From NCBI GenBank assembly GCA_031274995.1, contig JAISPJ010000042.1, forward strand, positions 1-42,158: a stretch of DNA of 42,158 nucleotides, in the 5' to 3' direction. Origin of the DNA: Azoarcus sp. (GTDB lineage: Bacteria > Pseudomonadota > Gammaproteobacteria > Burkholderiales > Rhodocyclaceae). The notes beneath the pieces are model-generated. The model saw only the letters and a program-made list of their open reading frames with translations. It was not told the origin of the DNA and did no database searches. Below, in pieces: positions 8,099-16,845 of the stretch (its first letter is position 1; every line of letters starts with the position of its first letter). The translations under genes and the position numbers were made by a program.

Positions 8099-10231
8099 AT
8101 GGTTTTTTCATGGAATCCCTTCAAACTCTTTCAAAGAATCTTACCCGGGCTTGCCCGGAAAAAACGCCTGGAGGCGATGCTTGCGCACGTCGCCACCGAC
8201 CTCGCTGCCGATCATGTCTCTCTTTGGATCGCACTGGTCAATGCCGTGCGGCCTTCCCGCGCACATCGCGTCGAAGAAGCTGTCGCCGACTTGTCCGAAC
8301 TCGCGCGGATGCTGTCCAATGTCCCTGATAGCCGACACGTGCTGCGCGCGGCGCTGCTGAAACTTTTCATCGATCACAAACAGACTTCGCTTTACGTCAC
8401 ATCGGGCCTGCTGCCTTCGACCGGTTTCTTCTCCGAGACGGCACGCCGCATCTCGCACCGCCTGCTGCCCGATGTTGTTTCGCCCGCCTATCTGAAAGAC
8501 CTTCTGACGGTGATTTTCTACCGCAAGGACGATGAAATCTGGGTCGAGGCGGTTCCCGACGAAGTGTGGGCCGGTTTTTTCCATGCCTTGCTCGATGACG
8601 GAGAGGCCGTGCCTTACGGCGGAGAATCGTTGCCCATCGCGCTCTCGGAGATGCTCGAAGCCCTGCGCATCCTTTCTTACCATGTCTCGGCTATCGGGCT
8701 GAATCCTGAACTGGTACGCGTCGATCCTCAACTCGAAGAACTGGAATCCCCGTTCCTCGCCCAGAATACCGAGGTCGTGGCTTACCTGGAGGCTTACCGC
8801 GTATGGTGGAACGACCCCGATGCCACGCTCGGGGACGAATCCCACCTCGGCGTCATGCTCGACCAATGCCAGGAAGTCCTGCAACGGCTTCACCGCCGTG
8901 CGTCCCGTCGAGGAACCAGCCTGACATTGACTTTTACGCTGGAACGCTTGCGGCAGCACCTCGACCGTATCCATGAACTGCTCGGGTTGCTGCACGAACT
9001 GCACCGGACTCGCGCCGTCGTTTCATTGCTGCCCCGGGCAGTGGTGCTCTTCAAGCAGGCGGTGCGTGCAGAATGCCGCAAGAACCGGCTCTCCGATTAC
9101 TGGAGCACCAACGTCGGCCTGCTCTCCCTGCGCATGACGGAAAGCGCCAGCAAACGAGGCGAAAAATTCATCACCACCAACCGCCGCGAGTATTTCGGGA
9201 TGCTTGGTTCGGCGGCGCTCGGCGGTTTCATCATCGCTTTCATGGCGGCTTTCAAGATTGCGCTCGGTACGCTGCATCTGGCCCCGTTGACCGAAGCTTT
9301 GTGTTTTTGCCTGAATTACGGCATTGGTTTTGCGTTTATTCACTTTCTTGGCGGCACTGTGGCCACCAAACAGCCTGCGATGACCGCCAATGCCATTGCG
9401 GCCTCCATCGGCGAAATTCGTGGCAAAACGCGCGATCTCGAAGACCTCGCCACGGTCGTCGTGCGCGCCCTGCGCAGCCAGTTCGCCGCCATCGTTGGCA
9501 ATCTCGGTCTCGCCGTGCCGATGGCGATTTTGTTCTCGTTCGTTTTCCAGCATTTGACCGGCCATTATTTTGTCGACACCGCCAAAGCCGACCACCTGTT
9601 TGCCGATGTCCATCCCTTGAGTGGTGCGCCGTTTTTCGCGGCGATTGCCGGGGTGTGCCTGTTTCTCGCCGGTCTCATCGCCGCCTATTACGACAATCTG
9701 ACAGCCTACAATCGCATCCCGGAACGGTTGTTGCAATTGCGATGGCCCCGGCGGTTGTTCGGCGAGGCGCGCTCTCAACGCTTCACAGCCTATGTCGAAA
9801 ATAACCTGGGGGCGCTGGCCGGCAATTTCTTCTTTGGCTTTTTGCTTGGAGGCGCTACTGCGCTGGGTGTGCTGTTCGGCCTGCCGCTGGACATCCGTCA
9901 CATCGCCTTTTCCGCCGCTTATATCGGCTATGCCGCCGCAGCCTATGATTTTGCCGTGCCCATTGCCGTGCTTGGCGTGACGATCATGGGCGTCTTGTTG
10001 ATCGGCCTGATAAACCTGCTTGTCAGTTTTACCCTTGCCCTTTACGTTGCGATGCGTTCACGCGGCATCACTTTTGCCCAGGGACGCATTCTCACTACCT
10101 TGGTGTTGCGCCGTTTCTTCGGTCATCCACTGGATTTTTTCTTCCCTCCGCGCAGTACCGAGATATCAGTCCCGCCACAAGGCAACGGTGCCACGCACAC
10201 AAGTGGCGGCGGCAACGGACATTCCTCCTGA
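8099..10231 (+). CDS. Gcr-family 'site-specific recombinase' (integral membrane protein)
   Basis: A protein of 710 residues matching the family long annotated as site-specific recombinase (Neisseria Gcr type, Pfam SpecificRecomb). The first 350 or so residues are soluble and helix-rich. The second half is clearly membrane-embedded, with several long hydrophobic stretches and the family signature NYGIGFAFIHFLGGT near residue 406. A basic C-terminal tail follows. I see no serine- or tyrosine-recombinase catalytic motif, so the name probably misdescribes it; a role in the inner membrane seems more likely. The start has a good AGGAGA ribosome site 9 nt upstream. The CYTH gene follows 18 nt after its stop. 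Confidence 0.85.
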   Translation: MVFSWNPFKLFQRILPGLARKKRLEAMLAHVATDLAADHVSLWIALVNAVRPSRAHRVEEAVADLSELARMLSNVPDSRHVLRAALLKLFIDHKQTSLYVTSGLLPSTGFFSETARRISHRLLPDVVSPAYLKDLLTVIFYRKDDEIWVEAVPDEVWAGFFHALLDDGEAVPYGGESLPIALSEMLEALRILSYHVSAIGLNPELVRVDPQLEELESPFLAQNTEVVAYLEAYRVWWNDPDATLGDESHLGVMLDQCQEVLQRLHRRASRRGTSLTLTFTLERLRQHLDRIHELLGLLHELHRTRAVVSLLPRAVVLFKQAVRAECRKNRLSDYWSTNVGLLSLRMTESASKRGEKFITTNRREYFGMLGSAALGGFIIAFMAAFKIALGTLHLAPLTEALCFCLNYGIGFAFIHFLGGTVATKQPAMTANAIAASIGEIRGKTRDLEDLATVVVRALRSQFAAIVGNLGLAVPMAILFSFVFQHLTGHYFVDTAKADHLFADVHPLSGAPFFAAIAGVCLFLAGLIAAYYDNLTAYNRIPERLLQLRWPRRLFGEARSQRFTAYVENNLGALAGNFFFGFLLGGATALGVLFGLPLDIRHIAFSAAYIGYAAAAYDFAVPIAVLGVTIMGVLLIGLINLLVSFTLALYVAMRSRGITFAQGRILTTLVLRRFFGHPLDFFFPPRSTEISVPPQGNGATHTSGGGNGHSS

Positions 10232-10249
10232 TTCTGAACGGCTGCATTC

Positions 10250-10900
10250 ATGGCTATTGAAATAGAACTCAAGCTCTCTTTCCCCGCCGAAGCCCTTCCG
10301 GAGATCATGCGCCACCCGCTCATCGCGGGCGCGCCGCGCGAAGGAGAGCCGGACACGCTCGACAGCACCTATTTCGACACGTCGGCGCTCACGCTCAAGG
10401 CACACGGAGTCGGGCTACGGCTGCGGCGGCAGGCGGGGGAGATGGTGCAAACCGTCAAATGTTCGGCGCAAACAATCAACGGGCTGACACGGCGGCCAGA
10501 ATGGGAATCTCCCTGGCGTGGGCATTTCGACTTCTCCACCGTTACCGATGCAGCCGTCGCTACCTTGCTCACGGGGGTGCGTGACGAACTCGTCCCTGTC
10601 TTCACCGTGCGCTTTTTACGCGATACCCGGCGTATCCAGCCGCGTCCCGGTGTGTGTGTCTTCGCCATGATTGACACAGGACTCATCGAGGCAGGAGAGT
10701 GCAATACGCAATTCCACGAACTTGAACTCGAACTGGTCGAGGGTGATGATAACGAGCTTGTCCGCATTGCCGAAAAGTTACGGGAGGCCCTGCCTTTGGC
10801 GTTTGAAAACGTATCCAAGGCGCAACGCGGCTACCGGCTCGCCGAACTGCGGTCATTGAAGCTAACCCCATGCAATAAAAGGAATTTTGCTGCATCTTGA
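10250..10900 (+). CDS. CYTH-domain protein (triphosphatase-type)
   Basis: A protein of 216 residues consisting of a single CYTH domain. The diagnostic EIELKL (ExExK) lies at residues 4-9, followed by basic and acidic alternating strands (YFDTSALTLK, GLRLRRQ, TVKCS) that line the triphosphate tunnel. The family includes inorganic triphosphatases such as E. coli YgiF, thiamine triphosphatases and class IV adenylate cyclases. Here the C-terminal CHAD domain common in YgiF relatives is absent. It lies 18 nt after the Gcr-family gene, so probably in one transcript. Inorganic triphosphatase is the best guess, but the substrate is not proven by sequence. Confidence 0.85.
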   Translation: MAIEIELKLSFPAEALPEIMRHPLIAGAPREGEPDTLDSTYFDTSALTLKAHGVGLRLRRQAGEMVQTVKCSAQTINGLTRRPEWESPWRGHFDFSTVTDAAVATLLTGVRDELVPVFTVRFLRDTRRIQPRPGVCVFAMIDTGLIEAGECNTQFHELELELVEGDDNELVRIAEKLREALPLAFENVSKAQRGYRLAELRSLKLTPCNKRNFAAS

Positions 10901-11048
10901 TGACGGGCGTGATGTTTATCTCACTGTGAGTACGCAAAACAACAAGAACCGGACTTCTATGCCGCGAACAACGGGGGTATGCTCTGACCCTCGTTCAGAC
11001 ATTTTTGTCTTGTCATATATCTTGCCCCCTTCATCTGGATCAATCTGA

Positions 11049-11978
11049 ATGGTAGTTATCCCGAACGGCACTCTGCGCGTCGTCGACGGCATCAAGCGCA
11101 TTTACTACGATGGCTACTGGATCAAGGCTTACGATCCGCCTGCCGATTCGTTGCAGGCCAAGAAAATGCTGATCCAGGCAACGACCCGGCGTTTGTTCAA
11201 TCACGTCGAACATGGCATCAATATTCCCGGCAAGCGCCTGGGTGAAGCCCGCAAGGCTTTCGAGCAGGAACAGGTTCCGGCTAGAAAGCGCGTTAAGGGA
11301 GCCATGCTGGCCGGGGCGCTGTTCAACCGCGCCACCGACATCTTCACCAAACTCGTGGAATTGCAGGAACAGGGCATCGGGATCGACGAGGACAACGCTC
11401 TGATGCAAGAATGCGGGGACTGCCTGCAAGAGGCGCTTTCACTGGGCCGCATGGTCCTGCACCGCAGCGGCGAAGAAGGCATCGACGAGTTGTGGGGCGA
11501 GCCGTTCCGCGCATTCTCCATCCCGGTGGAGGCTTTCTACGAGAGCCGTTATATCAAGATTGCCCAGACGCTGCACGATATCGACCGCATTTCCGACGTT
11601 ATGGTGCATACCTTCGCCAACGACCCGCTCTTTGCCGATTCGCCTCCGATCATTCGCCGCTTTACCGATGAAGCAAAGAACAAATGTGAGACCCTGCGTA
11701 CCGACGAAGACATTTTCGACATCTGGTCCGGTTTCGTCGTCGCTTCGGAGCAACTTAGCGCTTATGCCCCGTCCATGCCCGCGCAACCGGATGCGCTGCT
11801 GATGCGGCATACTACCGAAGGCATTCGCCTCATCAAGCAGGGGCGGGCGTTGATTACTTATCTTTCCCGCGCCAGGGTGACGATGCCCCGAAGCACCAAG
11901 GAATACCTCGAACGCTGCGAGGAATATCAGCGTTCCTACCATCCGGCCATTCAGGCTCCTGCTGTCGTAACCGCTTGA
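11049..11978 (+). CDS. Conserved hypothetical helical protein
   Basis: I do not recognise this protein of 309 residues. It has no signal peptide or membrane segment. After a short beta-like N terminus (GTLRVVDGIKRIYYDGYWIK) it appears to be almost entirely alpha-helical, with many charged residues and a few aromatic ones. It is not a CHAD domain: the regularly spaced histidines expected of CHAD are missing. It lies 148 nt downstream of the CYTH gene, so it may have its own promoter. It converges on mnmA, whose stop lies 21 nt beyond its own. Codon use matches neighbouring genes, and the frame is uninterrupted, so I take it as real. Confidence 0.75.
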   Translation: MVVIPNGTLRVVDGIKRIYYDGYWIKAYDPPADSLQAKKMLIQATTRRLFNHVEHGINIPGKRLGEARKAFEQEQVPARKRVKGAMLAGALFNRATDIFTKLVELQEQGIGIDEDNALMQECGDCLQEALSLGRMVLHRSGEEGIDELWGEPFRAFSIPVEAFYESRYIKIAQTLHDIDRISDVMVHTFANDPLFADSPPIIRRFTDEAKNKCETLRTDEDIFDIWSGFVVASEQLSAYAPSMPAQPDALLMRHTTEGIRLIKQGRALITYLSRARVTMPRSTKEYLERCEEYQRSYHPAIQAPAVVTA

Positions 11979-11993
11979 ACGCCTTGCGTTTTC

Positions 11994-12006
11994 GCCTTTT
12001 CAGGCG
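11994..12006. terminator. Weak hairpin at convergent gene ends
   Basis: A 5-bp stem (CGCCT with AGGCG) and 3-nt loop lie between the stop of the hypothetical gene and the stop of mnmA, overlapping the latter. There is no proper T-tract on either strand, so termination is only suggested by position. Confidence 0.25.
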
Positions 12007-13145
12007 ATGATGCCGCCCCCCAGGCATACCCGTGATTCGTAGAGCACCACGCTTTGTCCCGGCGCAAGCGCCCATTGCGGTTGGGCGAAAACGATCCCGG
12101 CGCGCGCGCTTTTCTTCGCTTCCAGCGAGTCGATGACGCAGGGCATGTCCGGGGCGCGATAGCGCGGGCGGGCAGTGTAGACCCGGTGTATGGGAGGAGG
12201 GCGCCCCGCGATCCAGTTGAGGTCGAGCGCGGTAAGGCAGTCTTTAAGCAAGGCCGGATGGTCGTGTCCCTGCACGACGTAGAGCACATTGGCGGCGACA
12301 TCCTTGGCGGCCACGTACCAGGCATCGTGTTCTCCCGCCGCGTCCTGCCGCGTCCGAATGCCGCCGATGCCTAGCCCCTTTCTCTGCCCGACGGTGTGGT
12401 ACATCAACCCCTGATGTTCGCCGAGGACGCGCCCATCATCGAGATGGCGGATCTCGCCGGGTTTGGTTGGCAGGTAGCGCATCAGGAATTCGCGGAATGG
12501 CCGCTCGCCGATGAAACAAATCCCGGTCGAATCTTTTTTCGTGGCAACCGAAAGCCCTGCATCGGCGGCGATTCGGCGTACTTCCCGCTTGGTGAGCGCA
12601 CCGAGCGGGAACAGGGTCTTCGCCAGTTGTGCCTGGGTGAGGCGGTAGAGGAAATAGCTCTGGTCTTTCGTACCGTCTTCGGCCTTGAGCAACTGATATT
12701 CATGGCGGCCATTGCCGGGGTTTCCGTTTTCCCATGTGCGCACCTGAGCATAGTGTCCGGTGGCGATGCATTCGGCCCCTGCCTGCATCGCGTGGTCAAG
12801 AAAGCAACGGAACTTGATCTCGGAATTGCACAGAACGTCCGGGTTCGGGGTACGCCCGGCCTCATATTCGCGCAGGAAATCGGCAAACACTCTTTCTTTG
12901 TACTCACGGCTGAAATTGACGGCTTCAAGCTCGATGCCGATCACGTCGCACGCTGAAGCCGCATCGATCAAGTCTTGCCGGGACGAACAGTAGCCGTCGC
13001 TGTCGTCGTCTTCCCAGTTTTTCATGAATAGCCCGCTCACCGCGTAACCTTGGCGCTTGAGCAGCAAGGCAGCAACGGCGGAATCGACACCGCCGGAAAT
13101 GCCGACGATCACTTTCATGCCGCCCGCAACTCCTGTCGTGCTCAT
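12000..13145 (-). CDS. mnmA: tRNA 2-thiouridylase MnmA
   Basis: A protein of 381 residues that puts sulfur on U34 of Lys, Glu and Gln tRNAs. The ATP-pyrophosphatase loop SGGVDSAV lies near residue 15, and the tRNA-interacting and catalytic cysteines lie in [11 protein letters not shown] and [10 protein letters not shown]. The C-terminal beta-barrel closes with [19 protein letters not shown] chose the ATG at 13143-13145 because it overlaps the stop of the upstream Nudix gene (ATGA) and gives the usual short leader before [13 protein letters not shown]. An internal ATG at 13118, with its own AGGAG, is a fair alternative. The Nudix-mnmA order is common in Proteobacteria. Confidence 0.95.
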   Translation of the reverse strand: MSTTGVAGGMKVIVGISGGVDSAVAALLLKRQGYAVSGLFMKNWEDDDSDGYCSSRQDLIDAASACDVIGIELEAVNFSREYKERVFADFLREYEAGRTPNPDVLCNSEIKFRCFLDHAMQAGAECIATGHYAQVRTWENGNPGNGRHEYQLLKAEDGTKDQSYFLYRLTQAQLAKTLFPLGALTKREVRRIAADAGLSVATKKDSTGICFIGERPFREFLMRYLPTKPGEIRHLDDGRVLGEHQGLMYHTVGQRKGLGIGGIRTRQDAAGEHDAWYVAAKDVAANVLYVVQGHDHPALLKDCLTALDLNWIAGRPPPIHRVYTARPRYRAPDMPCVIDSLEAKKSARAGIVFAQPQWALAPGQSVVLYESRVCLGGGIIA

Positions 13146-13609
13146 GAAAGGTTTCCGTTGCCGTAATAACGTAGCAGCTCCAGCCCATAGCGACGCCCGG
13201 ACAGCCAGTCTTCCACGCATTGCAGGACGAGCGGGCTGCGATGGCGCTCTCGCGTGGCCCGGAGTTCTTCATGCGTCATCCAGACCGTCCGCACGATGCC
13301 ACCGTCGAGCGCGCGCGCCGGGTCACTTTCTCCCGCACGGCCACCGAAGGCAAAGCGCAGATAGGCGATATCCCCCTGCGGGCGCGGCCATTGGTAGATA
13401 CCCACCAGATATTCCGGGGTAAATGGATGCGCGGTCTCTTCCATCGCCTCGCGGGCAACGGCGCAGAGCAGCGATTCGTCCTCCTCCAGGTGCCCGGCGG
13501 GCTGGTTGAACCGCAGGCCATGGGTGGTTTCTTCTTCGACCAGCAAAAAGCGGCCCGCGCGTTCAATGACAGCGGCGACGGTGACGTTTGGTTTCCAACG
13601 TTGATTCAT
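13142..13609 (-). CDS. nudJ: Nudix hydrolase, NudJ-type phosphatase
   Basis: A protein of 155 residues with a Nudix box at residues 39-60 ([20 protein letters not shown] then TA, where the usual glycine is replaced by alanine). Size, the NQPAGHLE context and the position immediately before mnmA fit NudJ, which hydrolyses nucleoside di- and triphosphates and thiamine-pyrimidine pyrophosphate. Its stop overlaps the mnmA start. No Shine-Dalgarno sequence is seen before its ATG; instead the start codon lies in one arm of a 9-bp inverted repeat. Confidence 0.9.
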   Translation of the reverse strand: MNQRWKPNVTVAAVIERAGRFLLVEEETTHGLRFNQPAGHLEEDESLLCAVAREAMEETAHPFTPEYLVGIYQWPRPQGDIAYLRFAFGGRAGESDPARALDGGIVRTVWMTHEELRATRERHRSPLVLQCVEDWLSGRRYGLELLRYYGNGNLS

Positions 13610-13665
13610 GGCAGGAAAGGCGCAAATCCATCTATTTTAACGCTTTCCGGTCGCTACCTGCCATG
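13607..13665 (-). promoter_or_regulatory. Inverted repeat enclosing the nudJ leader and start codon
   Basis: CATGGCAGG (13607-13615) is perfectly repeated in inverse as CCTGCCATG (13657-13665), with 41 nt between. The spacer contains a second, partly competing inverted pair, GGAAAG (13614-13619) with CTTTCC (13643-13648). The nudJ ATG is in the first arm. The leader RNA could fold to cover the start; alternatively the repeat is a protein site. Both are inferences. Confidence 0.35.
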
Positions 13666-13760
13666 TCGCGGCGGTCTTTCCCCGGTCTTTTCCATGCGTG
13701 GCTTCGTTTCGGCCCGTCAGCCATTACGGAGATTGCGCCTGACCCGTACCTGCTTGCCCA

Positions 13761-14945
13761 TTAAGGCATCCACTGTACCGGATCGATTTTCCAGTGTCTG
13801 AAATCTTCGTAACCCACGATGTGATCCTGTGAGCGCCGCAGGTCGATGAGTTCGGGTTTCAGGTAATAACCGCGCGTGTGGAAGATGATTTTGACCCGGG
13901 GTTCCGTGAGTTTGTCCGGGTGCTGCTCGTCGACGACGGCAAGCCGGCCGCTTTCCAGCCGTACCAGCGAGCCGGTGGGGTAGATGCCGAGCGAACGGAT
14001 GAAGACCTGGACCAGTTCCAGGTTGAAGTGGTTTTTGCTCCATTCGAGCATCTTGCGCAACGCCTCGGTAGGCGGCATGCCTTTGTGATAACAGCGGTTT
14101 GATGTGATGGCGTCATAGACGTCGACGATGGCGCACATTTGGCCGTAGCGGTTGATTTCATTGCCCTTGAGGTTGTTCGGGTAGCCGCTGCCGTCGAAAC
14201 GCTCGTGATGCTGGGCGGCGACGGAGAGCGCGATGGGGCTGATGCCCGGTGTGGCTTCGAGAATGATTTTGCTTTGTACGACATGCGTTTTCATCTGCTT
14301 GAATTCAGCGTCGGTGAGTTTGCCCGGCTTGTTCAAAAGGGTGTCGGGAATCGTGGCTTTGCCTACATCGTGGAGCAGGGCTCCGATGGCGATTTCCCGG
14401 ATGGTTTCGCGCGGCTGATCCAGTGTGCGGGCAAACGTGGTCATGAGCGCGCATACCGAGACCGAATGCTGGAAAGTGTAATTGTCATGGTTTTTCAGTT
14501 GAGCCAGCGGCAGAAGCGCATCCTGCTGGCGAAAGATGGAGTCGACGATGCGTTCGACCACGGGTTCGATATGTTCGATGGAAATCTGCTTTCCCATGCG
14601 AACATCGTTCATCATCCCGTACACGATGCGGTTAGCTTCGGCGTGCAGTTTTTTTGCGCGCTGGCGCTCGTCGCCGAGTCTGGCCGGGTGTGGAGCGGGA
14701 GGCGCCTTTTCAGGCGGGGCGGGAGGCCTGACGGTGGTGGCCGGACTTTGTGGCTCTTCGGCATCCGTACCGCGTGAGGTGTCGATGCTGATTTCACTCT
14801 CGCCCAGAGCGAGGATTTTTTGCAACGTTTTTTCGCTGTCGACAAGAAACTGGCTGCGCAGAAAATTATGCTCGATCCAGTTGCGTCCAAGATCGTGCAC
14901 ATACATGCCAACGCGGAGTCGGGAAGAGGAAATGATCTTTATCAT
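13761..14945 (-). CDS. HD-GYP domain protein, putative c-di-GMP phosphodiesterase
   Basis: A protein of 394 residues. The N-terminal DUF3391 region (SSSRLRVGMYVHDL) is followed by a proline-rich linker and then a complete HD-GYP domain. Its HDVGKATIP lies near residue 189 and HHERFDGSGYP near residue 244, with the later DVYDAITSNR. These residues bind the metal centre and cyclic di-GMP, so an active hydrolase that lowers cellular c-di-GMP is likely. The ATG at 14943-14945 is chosen because DUF3391 proteins begin just before this point. A longer frame reaches 15014, but neither start has a clear ribosome site. The short C-terminal extension after the domain has no known motif. Confidence 0.9.
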   Translation of the reverse strand: MIKIISSSRLRVGMYVHDLGRNWIEHNFLRSQFLVDSEKTLQKILALGESEISIDTSRGTDAEEPQSPATTVRPPAPPEKAPPAPHPARLGDERQRAKKLHAEANRIVYGMMNDVRMGKQISIEHIEPVVERIVDSIFRQQDALLPLAQLKNHDNYTFQHSVSVCALMTTFARTLDQPRETIREIAIGALLHDVGKATIPDTLLNKPGKLTDAEFKQMKTHVVQSKIILEATPGISPIALSVAAQHHERFDGSGYPNNLKGNEINRYGQMCAIVDVYDAITSNRCYHKGMPPTEALRKMLEWSKNHFNLELVQVFIRSLGIYPTGSLVRLESGRLAVVDEQHPDKLTEPRVKIIFHTRGYYLKPELIDLRRSQDHIVGYEDFRHWKIDPVQWMP

Positions 14946-15164
14946 GACGAGTGGAAAGCTGCTCAGCCACAGAGTGATTGCTACGGACGTTGTTGGCCGC
15001 AGCGGGTGGTGCACTCATGCACAGGATGAGTGCCCGCCACGATACTCGCCCGCATGGGTTCGGGATTGAAACGCCGTTCAGGGGGTTTCCTCGTGCCGCC
15101 GCGCTGCTAAAATTGAGCCCTTTCATCATTGAAGGTTCAATCCTTCCGGCCTGGGAGTTGTGCA

Positions 15165-15776
15165 GTGCGCATCGTTTGTCTCGACCTCGAAGGAGTGTTG
15201 GTTCCCGAAATCTGGATCGAATTCGCCGGGCGTGCAGGCATTCCTGAATTGCGCCGCACGACGCGCGATGAGCCGGATTATGATGTGCTGATGAGGTATC
15301 GGCTGGACATCCTGGCGAAACATCGCCTTGGCCTGCCGGATATCCAGAAGGTGATCGCGGACATGGGGCCGTTGCCCGGTGCGCGCGCGTTTCTCGACAG
15401 CCTGCGCGAGGCGTACCAAGTGGTGATCCTTTCCGATACGTTTTACGAATTCGCTCATCCGTTGATGCGGCAGTTGGCATGGCCTGCGCTGTTTTGCCAC
15501 GGGCTGGAAACCAACGCCGAGGGCGTGATCGTGAACTACCGCCTGCGCATGGCCGACCAGAAACGCGAGGCGGTAAGGCGTTTCCGCGAACTCAATTTCA
15601 CCGTCGTTGCTGCGGGCGATTCTTACAACGACACCGCGATGTTGGGCGCGGCGCATGGTGGCATTCTTTTTTGCCCGCCGGAAAACGTGGCACGCGAATT
15701 TCCGCAATTTCCCGTGGTGCGTGGCTACGCGGCGCTTCGTGCGGAAATTGACCGCGCCTTTGCGCACGGGACCTGA
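15165..15776 (+). CDS. thrH: Phosphoserine phosphatase / phosphoserine:homoserine phosphotransferase ThrH
   Basis: A HAD-superfamily protein of 203 residues, close to the usual ThrH length of 205. It begins with GTG at 15165, seven bases after GGGAG. HAD motifs are seen in order. The usual DxDG motif 1 appears as CLDLEGVLVPE, the ThrH form. Motif 2 is LSDTFYEF, the lysine lies in MADQKREAV, and motif 4 is GDSYNDTAML. ThrH takes the phosphate from phosphoserine and can pass it to homoserine, joining serine and threonine synthesis. It diverges from the HD-GYP gene and is followed 9 nt later by purU, probably in one transcript. Confidence 0.93.
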   Translation: MRIVCLDLEGVLVPEIWIEFAGRAGIPELRRTTRDEPDYDVLMRYRLDILAKHRLGLPDIQKVIADMGPLPGARAFLDSLREAYQVVILSDTFYEFAHPLMRQLAWPALFCHGLETNAEGVIVNYRLRMADQKREAVRRFRELNFTVVAAGDSYNDTAMLGAAHGGILFCPPENVAREFPQFPVVRGYAALRAEIDRAFAHGT

Positions 15777-15785
15777 GTTTTTTCC

Positions 15786-16661
15786 ATGCACCGCGAACGT
15801 TTTTACACGTTGTCCGCTTCCTGCCCTGATCGGGTGGGGATTGTCGCCCGCGTATCAGGTTTCATTTCCGCGCATCAGGGTTGGATACTGGAAACCGCGC
15901 TCCATGCCGAGCAGGCCGATGAAGGGGAGGATGCAGGGCGTTATTTCATGCGCGTCGAAATTCGGGCCGATTCCCTGCCGTTTACGCTGGAAGAATTACG
16001 TGATCGTTTTCGGCCTGTTGCCGAAGAACTGGAAATGGAATGGAAAGTGACCGATTCGGCGGCCAAAAAACGTGTGGTCATCCTCGTCAGCCAGCAGGAG
16101 CATTGCCTGTATGATTTGCTGGCACGCTGGCAATCGCGGGAATTGAACATTGAAATTCCGTGCGTGATTTCCAATCATGATGTTTTCCGGGGTTTTGTCG
16201 AATGGCATGGCATTCGGTTCCATCATGTGCCGGTTGCGCCCGGCAACAAGGCAGCGGCTTATGCCGAAGTGCGGCGCGTTTTTGAAGAGGTGCGCGGTGA
16301 CGTCATGGTGCTGGCACGCTACATGCAGATTCTTCCTCCCGAACTGTGCGTGGCTTATCCTGGGCGGATCATCAACATCCACCACAGTTTCCTGCCCAGT
16401 TTCGTGGGTGCGCGGCCTTACCATCAGGCTTGGGCCAAGGGCGTGAAGCTCATCGGCGCGACCTGCCATTACGTGACCGCCGATCTCGACCAAGGGCCGA
16501 TCATCGAACAGGACGTGATTCGCATCGATCATACGGATACTGTCGATGACATGGTGCGCTACGGCAAGGACATCGAAAAAACCGTGCTTGCGCGCGGTCT
16601 GCGCTATCACCTGGAAGACCGTGTGCTGGCTTGCGGCAACAAGACGATTGTTTTTCGCTGA
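15786..16661 (+). CDS. purU: Formyltetrahydrofolate deformylase PurU
   Basis: A protein of 291 residues, slightly longer than the E. coli enzyme. An N-terminal ACT-type domain (FYTLSASCPDRVGIVARVSG) is followed by a formyltransferase-fold catalytic domain with NIHHSFLPSFVGARPYHQA near residue 196 and a late DHTDTVDDMVRYG. It releases formate from 10-formyl-tetrahydrofolate, balancing one-carbon pools and feeding PurT. It lies 9 nt after thrH. A hairpin with a following T-rich stretch about 130 nt downstream may end the transcript before fixA. Confidence 0.95.
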   Translation: MHRERFYTLSASCPDRVGIVARVSGFISAHQGWILETALHAEQADEGEDAGRYFMRVEIRADSLPFTLEELRDRFRPVAEELEMEWKVTDSAAKKRVVILVSQQEHCLYDLLARWQSRELNIEIPCVISNHDVFRGFVEWHGIRFHHVPVAPGNKAAAYAEVRRVFEEVRGDVMVLARYMQILPPELCVAYPGRIINIHHSFLPSFVGARPYHQAWAKGVKLIGATCHYVTADLDQGPIIEQDVIRIDHTDTVDDMVRYGKDIEKTVLARGLRYHLEDRVLACGNKTIVFR

Positions 16662-16791
16662 TGTCAATGCGGCAAAATTTCAAACTGAGATGCCGCCGAT
16701 GCACGACAAAAATTGAACGAGTCCGACTGTTTTGATAGAGTTACCGGCTTTCGTCTGAAAAGGTTTTTCATTTGCTGCGGGTAGGTGTACG

Positions 16792-16833
16792 GGGACGGGC
16801 AGTTTGGCCGTCCCGATTTTGTCATTACTTTTT
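16792..16833 (+). terminator. Candidate terminator or leader hairpin between purU and fixA
   Basis: GGGACGG (16792-16798) pairs with CCGTCCC (16808-16814) around a 9-nt loop. The stem is followed by ATTTTG and a further run of T within 20 nt. It could end the thrH-purU transcript. As it ends only about 30 nt before the fixA ATG, it could also lie inside the fixA leader and act as an attenuator. Confidence 0.4.
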
Positions 16834-16845
16834 GAATTGATTTCC

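Noticed and set aside
15131-15157. A tRNA-like T-arm sequence (GGTTCAATCC) before thrH
   Set aside because: No acceptor, D or anticodon stems can be formed around it; it is a chance match. I found no tRNA in the window.
16662-16845. Sigma-54 (-24/-12) promoter and NifA site before fixA
   Set aside because: No GG-N10-GC pair in a TGGCAC/TTGC context and no TGT-N10-ACA was found by eye; a matrix scan could change this.
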